Shown one piece after another: positions 42,785 to 51,139 of a stretch of 64,000 nt of DNA. Source of the DNA: Streptomyces sp. SID13726 (GTDB lineage: Bacteria; Actinomycetota; Actinomycetes; Streptomycetales; Streptomycetaceae); assembly GCF_010548375.1 (NCBI RefSeq), contig NZ_JAAGLY010000004.1:186001-250000 (forward strand), in the 5' to 3' direction. The notes beneath the pieces were generated by a model. That model was not told the origin of the DNA. It saw nothing but the letters and a program-made list of their open reading frames with translations, and made no database searches. Position 1 is the stretch's first letter, and every line of letters begins with the position of its first letter. Made by a program: the position numbers and the translations under genes.

Positions 42785-45061
42785 GTGAAGACCCTGCTCA
42801 TCGACAATTACGACTCGTACACGTACAACCTGTTCCAGCTGGTCGCCGAGGTCAACGGCGAGGAACCGGTCGTGGTCCTGAACGACGCCGTCGACTCGAT
42901 TCCCGATCTCGGGACGTATCTCGCGGAGTTCGACAACGTCGTCGTGTCGCCGGGGCCCGGGCATCCGGGCCGGCCGCGTGATTTCGGCCTGAGCAGCGCC
43001 GTCATCGCACAGGCGCGCATTCCCGTACTGGGAGTGTGCCTGGGACACCAGGGAATCGCGCTCGGGGAAGGCGCTTCGGTGGAGCCCGCCCCGGAACCGC
43101 GGCACGGGCATCTGTCGGCGGTCCGGCACGACGGACGGGATCTGTTCCGGGGGCTGCCGCAGGGTTTCACCGCGGTCCGCTATCACTCCCTGGCCGTGTC
43201 CGAGCCGCTTCCCCGGACGCTGGAGGCCACCGCCTGGGCCGAGGACGGGGTGGTGATGGGGCTCAGGCACCGGAGCCGGCCGTTGTGGGGGGTGCAGTTC
43301 CACCCGGAGTCCGTGCTCACCGACTTCGGTCACCGGATGCTCGTCAACTTCCGCAATCTCACGGCGGAACGGGCCCGTAAGCCGCGCACGAAGAACACCG
43401 CGGTCACCCCGGACGCGGCGGCCGTCCCCCGGCCCGCGCCGGTGATCCCGCGCCCCCGGCGGGCCACCCCCGCCTACCGGCTGCACACCCGGCGGATCGC
43501 GGGCGCGGTGGACGCGGAGGCCGCGTTCACCCGGATGTACGCGGCGTCGAAGCGGGCGTTCTGGCTGGACAGCGCGCTGGTCGAGGAGGGGCGGGCGCGG
43601 TTCTCGTTCTTCGGTGACGACACGGGGCCGCTGGCGGAGTTCGTGCGGTACGACGTGGAGAGCGGCCGGTGCGAGATCGAGCGGGCCGGCCGGCCGCCGC
43701 GGAAGGTGTCGGCGAGCGTCTTCGACTATCTGGGGCGGCAGTTGAAGAGCCGTCGGGTGGACGGTGGCGGGCTGCCGTTCGACTTCACCGGGGGCTATGT
43801 CGGCTACTTCGGCTACGAGACGAAGGCCGACTGCGGATCGCCGAACCGGCACTCCTCCGAAGTCCCGGACGCCTGCTGGCTGTTCGCCGACCGGTTGATC
43901 GCCGTGGACCATCTGAAGCGGTTCACCTACGCGGTCTGTCTCGCCGAGGACACCCCGCAGGCCGCGCGGGAGGCCGAGGACTGGCTGGAGGGCGCGCTGG
44001 CCCAGCTGACCTTCGTCACCACCGAGCCGCAGCAGACGGCACCCGCCACGCAGCCCGATCCCGACCTCGGGGCCGCCGAGCCGTGGCTGGTGCGGGACCG
44101 GGCGACATACCTCGCCGACATCGAGGCGTGCCGGCGGGAGTTGCGGGCGGGGACCAGTTACGAGGTCTGTCTGACGAACGCGGCCCGGTTACCCGCACCG
44201 CCGGACGCGTACGAGTTCTACCGGGTGCTGCGCCGGGTCAACCCGGCTCCGTACGGGGCGTTTCTGAGGTTCGGGGACGTCGACGTGGCCGGTTCGTCGC
44301 CGGAGCGGTTTCTGCGGATCACCCGGGACGGGATCGCCGAGGCCCGGCCCATCAAGGGCACCGCACCGCGTGGGAGCGGTCCTGAGGAGGACGCCCGACT
44401 GCGGGACGCGCTGGCCTCGGACGCCAAGACGCGGGCCGAGAACCTGATGATCGTCGACCTGCTCCGCAACGACCTGGGGCGGGTGTGCCGGACCGGTTCG
44501 GTGCGGGTGACCCGGCTGATGGCCACGGAGACGTACGCGACCGTGCACCAGCTCGTCTCCACCGTGGAGGGGCGGCTGCGGGAGGGCACCGACGCGGTGC
44601 AGTGCGTACGGGCCTGCTTCCCCGGCGGTTCGATGACCGGGGCGCCCAAGCTGCGCACGATGGAGATCATCGACTCCCTGGAGACGGAGGCCCGCGGTGT
44701 CTACTCCGGTGCTCTCGGCTACCTGGGGTGCAGTGGGGGCGCGGATCTCAACATCGTGATCCGTACGGCGGTGTTCGCGGACGGGCTGATGCATCTGGGG
44801 GCCGGGGGCGCGATCGTCCTCGACTCCGATCCGGTCGCCGAGTACGACGAGATGCTGCTGAAGACGGCGGCCCAGATGCGCGCCCTGCACCTGTACACGG
44901 CGGACCGGATAGCGGAGCAGCGACAGCGGACGACGGCTCGCGACGACGCACATCGCGGGCACGCGGGCACGGCCACGGTCAGGGCCACAGCCGCCAGCAC
45001 CGCCGCCACCGTAGCCACAGCCGCTACCACGGCCGCCACCACCGAGGAGCCGGTCCGATGA
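42785..45061 (+). CDS. pabAB: aminodeoxychorismate synthase, fused PabA-PabB
   Basis: 758 aa from GTG 42785 (GGGAGG upstream). The N-terminal glutamine amidotransferase (1-200) has LIDNYDSYTYNLFQL, nucleophile Cys in GVCLGHQGIAL and WGVQFHPES. The C-terminal chorismate-using part (about 240-710) ends with SPERFL, PIKGTAPRG, NLMIVDLLRNDLGRV, PGGSMTGAPK and LDSDPVAEYDE. The Lys in PIKGT marks aminodeoxychorismate synthase rather than anthranilate synthase, which has Ala. It converts chorismate and glutamine to 4-amino-4-deoxychorismate. Fused forms like this typify Streptomyces antibiotic clusters. The last 45 residues are an Ala/Thr-rich low-complexity tail. Confidence 0.94.
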   Translation: MKTLLIDNYDSYTYNLFQLVAEVNGEEPVVVLNDAVDSIPDLGTYLAEFDNVVVSPGPGHPGRPRDFGLSSAVIAQARIPVLGVCLGHQGIALGEGASVEPAPEPRHGHLSAVRHDGRDLFRGLPQGFTAVRYHSLAVSEPLPRTLEATAWAEDGVVMGLRHRSRPLWGVQFHPESVLTDFGHRMLVNFRNLTAERARKPRTKNTAVTPDAAAVPRPAPVIPRPRRATPAYRLHTRRIAGAVDAEAAFTRMYAASKRAFWLDSALVEEGRARFSFFGDDTGPLAEFVRYDVESGRCEIERAGRPPRKVSASVFDYLGRQLKSRRVDGGGLPFDFTGGYVGYFGYETKADCGSPNRHSSEVPDACWLFADRLIAVDHLKRFTYAVCLAEDTPQAAREAEDWLEGALAQLTFVTTEPQQTAPATQPDPDLGAAEPWLVRDRATYLADIEACRRELRAGTSYEVCLTNAARLPAPPDAYEFYRVLRRVNPAPYGAFLRFGDVDVAGSSPERFLRITRDGIAEARPIKGTAPRGSGPEEDARLRDALASDAKTRAENLMIVDLLRNDLGRVCRTGSVRVTRLMATETYATVHQLVSTVEGRLREGTDAVQCVRACFPGGSMTGAPKLRTMEIIDSLETEARGVYSGALGYLGCSGGADLNIVIRTAVFADGLMHLGAGGAIVLDSDPVAEYDEMLLKTAAQMRALHLYTADRIAEQRQRTTARDDAHRGHAGTATVRATAASTAATVATAATTAATTEEPVR

Positions 45062-46761
45062 CGACTCCGCATACCGTGCTGCCGCCGGCCGACGCCGCCA
45101 CCTCCGACACCTCCGACACCTCCGGCACCGACCCATCTGGCCCCTCCCATACCTCCAATACCGCCACCGGCACCCCCGCCTCCCACCCCTCCGACACCCC
45201 CGGCAATCTCGCCGCCCAGCTCGCCGATCTCGCCGAGCGGCGCGGTTGGGGCGGGCGGCCGGCCTTTCATCAAGGGCACCGGGTCTGGACCCACGGTGAG
45301 GTGCACGCCCTGGCGGCCGGGGCGGCGAGTGTGCTGGCCGGGTACGGCGTGCGGCCGGGTGACCGGGTGGTGCTGGCGTTGCCTGACGGGATCGCGTGGG
45401 TGACGGCCTTCCTGGCCGTCGCGCGGGTCGGGGCGGTCGCCGTGCTGGTCAACCCCGAACTCCCGGCGGCGGACCACGCGTTCGTGGCAGCGGACACCTC
45501 GGCCGTGCTGTGTGTGACGGGGCCGGGGCTGGAGGACAGGTTCGCCGACCGGGCGCGGCTCGGTGCCGACCAGCTGCTCGCGCTCACCGCCTCCGCCGAA
45601 CCGGCCCCGGCTCATCCGGTGGACGCGCACGCGCCGTTGTACGTGCAGTACACGTCGGGCACCACGGGCCGCCCCAAGGGGGTCGTGCACACGCACGGCG
45701 ACCCGAAGGCGTATCACGACCTGATCGGGCGGCGGCTGCTGCGGATCACCGGGGACGACGTGACGCTGTCGGTGTCGAAGCTGTACTTCGCCTACGGATT
45801 CGGGAACGCGTTCGTCTTCCCGCTGTTCTCCGGGTCCTCGGCCGTGCTGGTGGACCGGCGCCCGAACCCGGCCGCCGTGGACGAGCTGGTGGCCCGGCAC
45901 CGGGTGACGCTGCTGTACTCGGTGCCGTCGGCGTACGCGGCGCTCGTGGCCGACCGGGGCAGCGGGCACGAGGCCTGTTTCGCCTCGGTGCGGGCCGCGG
46001 TGTCGGCCGGTGAGGGGCTGCCGGAGGAACTGGGCAAGCGGGTCACCGAGTTGCTCGGCGCGCCGGTGCTGGAGCAGATCGGCTCCACCGAGGCCGGTCA
46101 CGCCTTCTGCGCCAACAGCTTCGACCACAACGCTCCGGGCACCGTCGGGCGCCCCGTGCCCGGCTTCGAGGTGGAGCTGCGTGACCGCGCGGGCCGTCCG
46201 GTACCGGACGGTGTGGAGGGCGAGCTGTGGGTGCGCGGTCCGACGGTGACCCCGGGCTATCTGAACCGGCCCGAGGAGACCGAACGCACCCTGGTCCGCG
46301 GCTGGTTGGCCACGCACGACCGGGCGGTGCGGGAGCCCGACGGCGCCTACCGGCATCTGGGCCGAGCCGACGACATGGAGATGGTCGGCGGCATCACCGT
46401 CTCCCCGCTGGAGGTGGAGGCCGTGCTGCGCACCCACCCGGCGGTGAAGGAGGTCGCGGTCGTGGCCGTCATCGACGGGACCGGGGTGGGCCGGCTGCGG
46501 GCGTTCGTCGTACCCGCCGCTCAGAGGGACAGCGCCGAACTCCCAAGCCCCCCAGGCCCCCAAGGCACCCAGCGCCCCCGAGGACTCCAGCCCGCCCAGG
46601 GCCTCCAGAACCTCCAGAACCTCCAGGAGGAGCTGTTGAAGCTCGCCCGCGAGCACCTGGCCGCGTTCAAGGTGCCCAGGAGCGTCAGCCTCGTCCCCTC
46701 CCTCCCCCGCACCGCCACCGGCAAGCTCCGCCGCCACCTGGTCCGCCAAGGCGCCTGGTGA
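45058..46761 (+). CDS. benzoate-CoA ligase family enzyme, candidate aminobenzoate-activating
   Basis: 567-aa class I adenylate-forming enzyme starting in an ATGA overlap with pabAB. The P-loop is YTSGTTGRPKGVVHTHG, then SKLYFAYGFGNAFVFPLFSG, which is typical of benzoate-CoA ligases, EQIGSTEAGHAF, and the C-terminal domain hinge GRADDMEMVGG with the catalytic Lys in TATGKLRRHLV. It probably activates 4-aminobenzoate or a derived acid as AMP ester or CoA thioester. Residues 10-50 are Ser/Thr/Pro low complexity, and a Gln/Pro-rich insertion with QNLQNLQE repeats sits in the C-terminal domain. Confidence 0.88.
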   Translation: MTTPHTVLPPADAATSDTSDTSGTDPSGPSHTSNTATGTPASHPSDTPGNLAAQLADLAERRGWGGRPAFHQGHRVWTHGEVHALAAGAASVLAGYGVRPGDRVVLALPDGIAWVTAFLAVARVGAVAVLVNPELPAADHAFVAADTSAVLCVTGPGLEDRFADRARLGADQLLALTASAEPAPAHPVDAHAPLYVQYTSGTTGRPKGVVHTHGDPKAYHDLIGRRLLRITGDDVTLSVSKLYFAYGFGNAFVFPLFSGSSAVLVDRRPNPAAVDELVARHRVTLLYSVPSAYAALVADRGSGHEACFASVRAAVSAGEGLPEELGKRVTELLGAPVLEQIGSTEAGHAFCANSFDHNAPGTVGRPVPGFEVELRDRAGRPVPDGVEGELWVRGPTVTPGYLNRPEETERTLVRGWLATHDRAVREPDGAYRHLGRADDMEMVGGITVSPLEVEAVLRTHPAVKEVAVVAVIDGTGVGRLRAFVVPAAQRDSAELPSPPGPQGTQRPRGLQPAQGLQNLQNLQEELLKLAREHLAAFKVPRSVSLVPSLPRTATGKLRRHLVRQGAW

Positions 46762-46901
46762 CCCGGCAACGAAAGCACCCCGGACGCGCCCCCGCCGGCA
46801 CCCTCAACTCCCCCTCCCCCAACATCCCCGCCCTCACCCCCATCTCCCCCATCTCCCCCGACACCCCCACAACCACCCCCACCGCAGAGAGGAACAGCCC
46901 C

Positions 46902-48464
46902 ATGCGAGAGCAACAACCCCCCTTCGCCGACCGGGGGTTCTACCTGGGCCCGGTGTTCCGCCGGGCGGCCGATCGGCACGGCGCTGTGTTCGTCACTCTG
47001 GACCGGCCGCTGGACACCCACCCGGGACTCGGTGTCGACCTCACCTACGCGGTGCTGGCGGAGGTCGTCGAGGAGTTGTCGGGGCGGCTGTGGGAGGCGG
47101 GGGTACGGCCCTCGGAGCAGGTGGTCCTGCACAAGACGGACAACGTCGACATCGTGCTGCTGACCTGCGCGATATCCCGGATCGGCGCGGTGCCGGTGCT
47201 GCTCTCCCCCGGTCTGGCCGGTGAGGTGGCCGGGGAGCTGATCGAGCGGCTCAGGCAGCCGTGGCTGGTGACCGACCGGGCCAAGCTGGAGGGTCCGCTC
47301 AAGGGGGTCGGGCTGCGGGTCCGGCAGGTCCTGTCCGTGGACGAGGCGCCGGGGGCCCACCGCCTCGCGGAGTACGCCGGTTCCGAGCCGCCCGCTCCGG
47401 TACGCCTGCATCCGCGCGAACCGGCGCTGATCACCCACAGTTCGGGCACCACCGGGCTCCCCAAGCTGGCCGTGCACTGCGCGAACACCATGTGGAACCG
47501 GCTCGTTCCGCAGAAGGCGATGGGCTGGCCGACGCGTGGGGAGACGGCGGCGCTGCACATGTCGTTCGTGCACTCGCGCTTCTACCATCTGCTCGGCGTG
47601 CTGCTGCACTTCGGCAGTCCGCTGGTGCTGATCACCGACCCGGACCCGGCCGCTGTGGGACCGCTGCTGACCAGGCACCGGCCCGGGATCGTGGAGACGC
47701 ACCCCAACACCTTCGTGCTGTGGGAGGAGTTGGCCGACGCGCCCGGGGCGCCGCTCGCGCGGGTGCGGTCGTACGGCTCGACGTTCGACGCGATCCATCC
47801 GCGCACGGTACGGCGGCTGCTGGACGCCTCGAAGCGCCGTACGCCCTGGCTCGTCCAGCTGTACGGGCAGAGCGAGACCGGGCCGGTCGCCTTCCAGTGG
47901 TTCACCCGGCGCAGTGCAGCCCGGGCGGACGGCCGGCGGGTCGGCATCGGGATACCGGGCTTCACCCGGGTGCGGGTCACCGGCTCCGACGGACGGCCCG
48001 CGGCACCCGGGACCACCGGGCGGATCGAGGCCCGCACCCGGGGCCGCATCCTCACCTACCTCGGCATGCAGGACCGCTACGAGCGTCAACTCAACGACGG
48101 CTGGTGGGAGATGGGTGACATGGGCTACCGCAGCCGCCTCGGCACCCTGCATCTGATCGACCGGGAGATCGACCGGATCGACTCCGTGCACAGCAATCTC
48201 GAGGTCGAGGACACCCTGATGGAGCGCCTGGAGGAGCTGCGTGAGGTGGTCATCGTGCCGGGGGCGGACCGGGAGCCGGTGCCGGTGGTGTGTGTGCGGG
48301 GCGAGCGGCCGCTGGACCCCGAGCGGTGGCGGGAGGCGACGGCCGATCTGCCGGCGATGGCCGAGCCCAGGCAGTGGCGGTTCGAGGAGCTGCCCATGAC
48401 CGCGACCTGGAAGGTGAAGCGGGTCGAGATCACCCGGATGCTCGCGGAGGGTGCGCGCACGTGA
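46902..48464 (+). CDS. second AMP-dependent synthetase/ligase
   Basis: 520 aa from ATG 46902 (GAGAGGA upstream). Adenylation motifs are THSSGTTGLPKLAVHC (P-loop), YGQSETGPVAFQW, GRIEARTRGRILTYLG, WWEMGDMGYRSRLG and the catalytic Lys in TATWKVKRVEI. It differs clearly from the preceding ligase, so it should act on another acid or a later intermediate; the region MSFVHSRFYHLLGVLLHFG forms the pocket wall. A C-rich 140-base gap separates it from the first ligase, and it overlaps the next gene by four bases. Two ligases and no NRPS or PKS suggest an amide, ester or CoA-bound modification route. Confidence 0.85.
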   Translation: MREQQPPFADRGFYLGPVFRRAADRHGAVFVTLDRPLDTHPGLGVDLTYAVLAEVVEELSGRLWEAGVRPSEQVVLHKTDNVDIVLLTCAISRIGAVPVLLSPGLAGEVAGELIERLRQPWLVTDRAKLEGPLKGVGLRVRQVLSVDEAPGAHRLAEYAGSEPPAPVRLHPREPALITHSSGTTGLPKLAVHCANTMWNRLVPQKAMGWPTRGETAALHMSFVHSRFYHLLGVLLHFGSPLVLITDPDPAAVGPLLTRHRPGIVETHPNTFVLWEELADAPGAPLARVRSYGSTFDAIHPRTVRRLLDASKRRTPWLVQLYGQSETGPVAFQWFTRRSAARADGRRVGIGIPGFTRVRVTGSDGRPAAPGTTGRIEARTRGRILTYLGMQDRYERQLNDGWWEMGDMGYRSRLGTLHLIDREIDRIDSVHSNLEVEDTLMERLEELREVVIVPGADREPVPVVCVRGERPLDPERWREATADLPAMAEPRQWRFEELPMTATWKVKRVEITRMLAEGART

Positions 48465-49630
48465 CACCGGTCGTGGTGGTCGGCGCCGGGCCCGTGGGCC
48501 TGTCGGCGGCGCTGGCGCTGCGGGCGCGCGGGCTGCCGGTCGTGCTGCTGGAGGCGGACCCGGAGGACCGTGAACGACCGGGCAGCCGGGCCCTGTTCGT
48601 GCACCGCGAGACCCTCGCGCTCCTCGACGGGATGCGGCCGGGGCTGGCCGGCGAGATCACCTCGTACGGGCGGACCTGGCAGACCCGCCGGACCCTGTAC
48701 CGGGGGCGCGAGGTGTACTCCCGCACCCATCCGCCGAGGCCGGGCCCGCCGCCGTTCACGAGCCTGCGCCAGGTCGACACCGAGCGTTTCCTGCGGGCGG
48801 CGTGCGAGGGAGCGGGGGTGGAGTTCGTGTGGGACACCCGGGTGCTCGACGTCCGCACCACCGCGTCCGGGGCGTGGCTGAGCTGCGGGGACGGCCGGGA
48901 GTGGAGCTGCGAGTACATCGTGGCGGCCGACGGCGCCCGGTCCGCCGTGCGGGGCGGGCTCGGTATCGCCATGGAGGGCGAGCGCGGCGAGGGATTCCAC
49001 GTGGTCGTCGACGTGGCCGATGTGCCGGGCGCCGAGCTGCCGTTGGAGCGGGTCTTCCACTACGAGCATCCGGGCACCGGGGGCCGCAGTGTGATGCGGG
49101 TGCCGTTCACCGGGGGCTTCCAGGTCGACCTCCAGTGCCGGGACGACGACCAGGAGGAGGACTTCGGCACCGAGGAGGCCGTACGGCGGTGGCTGCCCGC
49201 GGTCGTGGGCGAGGGGTACGACGAGCGCGTCCTGTGGGTGTCGACGTACCGCTTCCTGCGGAAGGTGGCCGCGTCCTTCACCGATCCGCACCGGCGGGTG
49301 CTGCTGGTCGGGGAGGCGGCGCATCTCTTCCCGCCGTTCGGGGCGCGGGGCATGAACAGCGGCATCGCGGACGCGGCGGCCGCGGCGGAGGCCGTCGCGG
49401 AGGGGACCGTGGAGGCGTTCGCAGGGGTACGACGGTCCGCCGCGCTGTTCAACAGTGCCGCCGCCGGTACCGCGCTGGACCATCTGCGGCCCCGGCGCCG
49501 GATCGTGCGGGTCGGGCAGCGGGCGGCCGCGGCGCTGGCGCCGGTGCTGCCGTGGTGCGGGTCGTGGCTGGAGCACGCGCCGTACGGGCCGCGGCACGGA
49601 TCGCCGGTGGTCGCCGGCGGCAAGTACTGA
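48461..49630 (+). CDS. FAD-dependent aromatic monooxygenase (PHBH fold)
   Basis: 389 aa from GTG 48461 in a GTGA overlap. The FAD motifs are VVVVGAGPVGLSAALALRAR (GxGxxG), AADGARSAVRGGLG (the DG motif) and LLVGEAAHLFPPFGARGMN (the GD-type motif, here GE). These are the hallmarks of class A flavoprotein hydroxylases that act on phenols and aminobenzoates. In this operon it most likely hydroxylates, or oxidatively decarboxylates, p-aminobenzoate or its activated form. The C-terminus is basic and needs no membrane. Confidence 0.9.
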   Translation: MTPVVVVGAGPVGLSAALALRARGLPVVLLEADPEDRERPGSRALFVHRETLALLDGMRPGLAGEITSYGRTWQTRRTLYRGREVYSRTHPPRPGPPPFTSLRQVDTERFLRAACEGAGVEFVWDTRVLDVRTTASGAWLSCGDGREWSCEYIVAADGARSAVRGGLGIAMEGERGEGFHVVVDVADVPGAELPLERVFHYEHPGTGGRSVMRVPFTGGFQVDLQCRDDDQEEDFGTEEAVRRWLPAVVGEGYDERVLWVSTYRFLRKVAASFTDPHRRVLLVGEAAHLFPPFGARGMNSGIADAAAAAEAVAEGTVEAFAGVRRSAALFNSAAAGTALDHLRPRRRIVRVGQRAAAALAPVLPWCGSWLEHAPYGPRHGSPVVAGGKY

Positions 49631-49643
49631 GGAAGGAACGGCT

Positions 49644-50483
49644 GTGACACAACCGGTCATCGCTCAGGGGCTGTTGGCGTGGTCGCCGAGCCGTGGGCTG
49701 ACCCCGGCGGCGGAGGCGACGGCGCCCTTGCTGGTCGCTGACTCCTGGCTGGTACGGGACGGCAGGGTGCGCGGGCTCGAACGGCACCGGGAGCGGTTCC
49801 TGCGGTCCTGCGGGGAGGTCGGCGGGCCGCCGTTGCGCAGGCTGCTGGAGTTCTGGCGGGACATGACCGACGCCCTGCCCCGCACCGGAGAGTGGTTCCC
49901 CCGGGTCGAGCTGGCCCCCGAGTTCCGTACGGGGACGGCGGACCCCGAGTCGCACGCCTCGCCCCGGGCCCTGGAGCTGCACCTCCTGTTGCGGCACGCT
50001 CCCCCGCTGGGGACCGACGTACGGGTCTGGGCTGCGGGTCAGTCCGATCCGCGGGCCGTGCCCCGCCGCAAGGGGCCGGACCTGGGCGCGCTCGCCCGGG
50101 TTCGGGAGCGGGCGTCCGGTGCGGGCGCGGAGGAGGCGGTGCTGGTCGCGCCGTCCGGCGCCGTGCTGGAGGCGGCCACCGCCAGCGTGCTGTGGTGGGA
50201 GGACGACACCCTGTGTCTGCCGCCGCCCCGGCTGCCGGTGCTGCCCGGGGTGACCGTGGCGCTCATCCAGGACCGGGCCCGGCGCGAGGGCCTTCGTGTC
50301 GACCACCGCGAGCGGACCGTGGCCGAGTTGGACGGCCGTGAGGTGTGGCTGGTCAACGCGCTGCACGGGATCCGGCCGGTGACGGGCTGGATCGGCGGGC
50401 CGCTCGAAGCGGCACCGGCGAGGCGCGCCCCGGAATGGCGGGCGTGGCTCGACGACATCATGGAGCCGCTGCCGGAGAAATAG
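49644..50483 (+). CDS. pabC: class IV aminotransferase fold, aminodeoxychorismate lyase-like (PabC)
   Basis: 279 aa from GTG 49644 (GGAAGGAA upstream). The fold-type IV PLP signature has the Lys in PRRKGPDLGALARVRE, EEAVLVAPSGAVLEAATASV, and the end EVWLVNALHGIRPVTGW, which fits aminodeoxychorismate lyase rather than a branched-chain aminotransferase. It would remove pyruvate from 4-amino-4-deoxychorismate to give PABA, completing the route begun by pabAB five genes earlier. It is followed by a T-free purine tract and a hairpin that end the operon. Confidence 0.85.
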   Translation: MTQPVIAQGLLAWSPSRGLTPAAEATAPLLVADSWLVRDGRVRGLERHRERFLRSCGEVGGPPLRRLLEFWRDMTDALPRTGEWFPRVELAPEFRTGTADPESHASPRALELHLLLRHAPPLGTDVRVWAAGQSDPRAVPRRKGPDLGALARVRERASGAGAEEAVLVAPSGAVLEAATASVLWWEDDTLCLPPPRLPVLPGVTVALIQDRARREGLRVDHRERTVAELDGREVWLVNALHGIRPVTGWIGGPLEAAPARRAPEWRAWLDDIMEPLPEK

Positions 50484-50555
50484 AGAACCGGGAAAGAGGG
50501 AACCGGGGGAAAGGGAAACCAGGGAACCGGGAACCGAAGAAAGAGAACCGAAGGA
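50484..50555 (+). repeat. T-free purine-rich tract with GGGAACCGG-like repeats
   Basis: For more than 70 bases after the pabC stop the plus strand has no T at all and is mostly A and G, built from irregular copies of GGGAACC, GAGAACCG and GGGAAAG. It lies just before the terminator hairpin. It is non-coding. Confidence 0.85.
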
Positions 50556-50586
50556 ACGGGCATCGGGAATTCACGCCGATGCCCGT
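50556..50586. terminator. bidirectional terminator between pabC and a CMD gene
   Basis: Arms ACGGGCATCGG (50556-50566) and CCGATGCCCGT (50576-50586), a perfect 11-bp stem around a 9-base loop GAATTCACG. It lies between two convergent genes, 8 bases from the stop of the minus-strand CMD gene, and can serve both. Confidence 0.82.
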
Positions 50587-50594
50587 GTTCCCCG

Positions 50595-51080
50595 TTATTT
50601 CTTGACCGGCTGATAACCCCCGGGAACCATCCGGGTCGCGATGGCGATCCGGTTGTACGCGTTGATGACGGTGGCCGCCCAGATCAGCGCCGCGAGCTGT
50701 GTCTCGTCGAAGACCTCGGCGGCTTCGGCGTAGACGGCGTCCGGGACCTGGCCGTCGTGGACCAGGGTCACGGACTCGGTCAACGCCAGTGCGGCGCGCT
50801 CGCGTTCGGTGAAGAAGGGGGTCTCCCGCCAGGCGTTCAGGGCGTAGATCCGCTGCTCGGTCTCGTCCGCGGCGCGGGCGTCCTTGGTGTGCATGTCGAG
50901 GCAGAACGCACAGCCGTTGAGCTGCGAGGCGCGGATCCGGATCAGTTCCAGGAGTTCCGGTTCGACCTTGGCCTCCTGGGCCGCGGAAACGGCGGCGGTG
51001 TGCAGGGAGCCCATCGCCGCGGACACGTGGGGGGTGATTTTCTTCAGGGCCACACGGGATATGGCTGCGCTATCGCTCAT
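50595..51080 (-). CDS. carboxymuconolactone decarboxylase (AhpD-like) family protein
   Basis: 161 aa. The AhpD-type redox motif CxxC is in LNGCAFCLDMHTKDAR, followed by WRETPFFTERERAALALTESVT and NAYNRIAIATRM. Such proteins are small helical peroxidase or reductase units that use the two Cys as a thiol-disulfide pair. It is the first of three related genes within 3 kb (the others at 52731 and 53225) and shares this motif and the ERERAALALTE block with them. It is monocistronic and convergent with pabC. Confidence 0.9.
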   Translation of the reverse strand: MSDSAAISRVALKKITPHVSAAMGSLHTAAVSAAQEAKVEPELLELIRIRASQLNGCAFCLDMHTKDARAADETEQRIYALNAWRETPFFTERERAALALTESVTLVHDGQVPDAVYAEAAEVFDETQLAALIWAATVINAYNRIAIATRMVPGGYQPVKK

Positions 51081-51139
51081 GGGGTGACTCTATCCGCGCG
51101 ACCGTATTCGGGAATAGCGGATCGCTGGAATCGGCCGCG

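Noticed and set aside
44719-46749. A 676-codon minus-strand frame antisense to the first PABA-cluster ligase
   Set aside because: Gly/Arg/His-rich shadow frame without domains; the plus strand encodes a complete adenylating enzyme.
46762-46901. The C-rich 140-base gap between the two ligases as a coding region or structured RNA
   Set aside because: It is a pyrimidine-rich simple sequence (CCCCCATCTCC-like) with no stable dyad or plausible ORF; it ends in the ribosome-binding site of the next gene.
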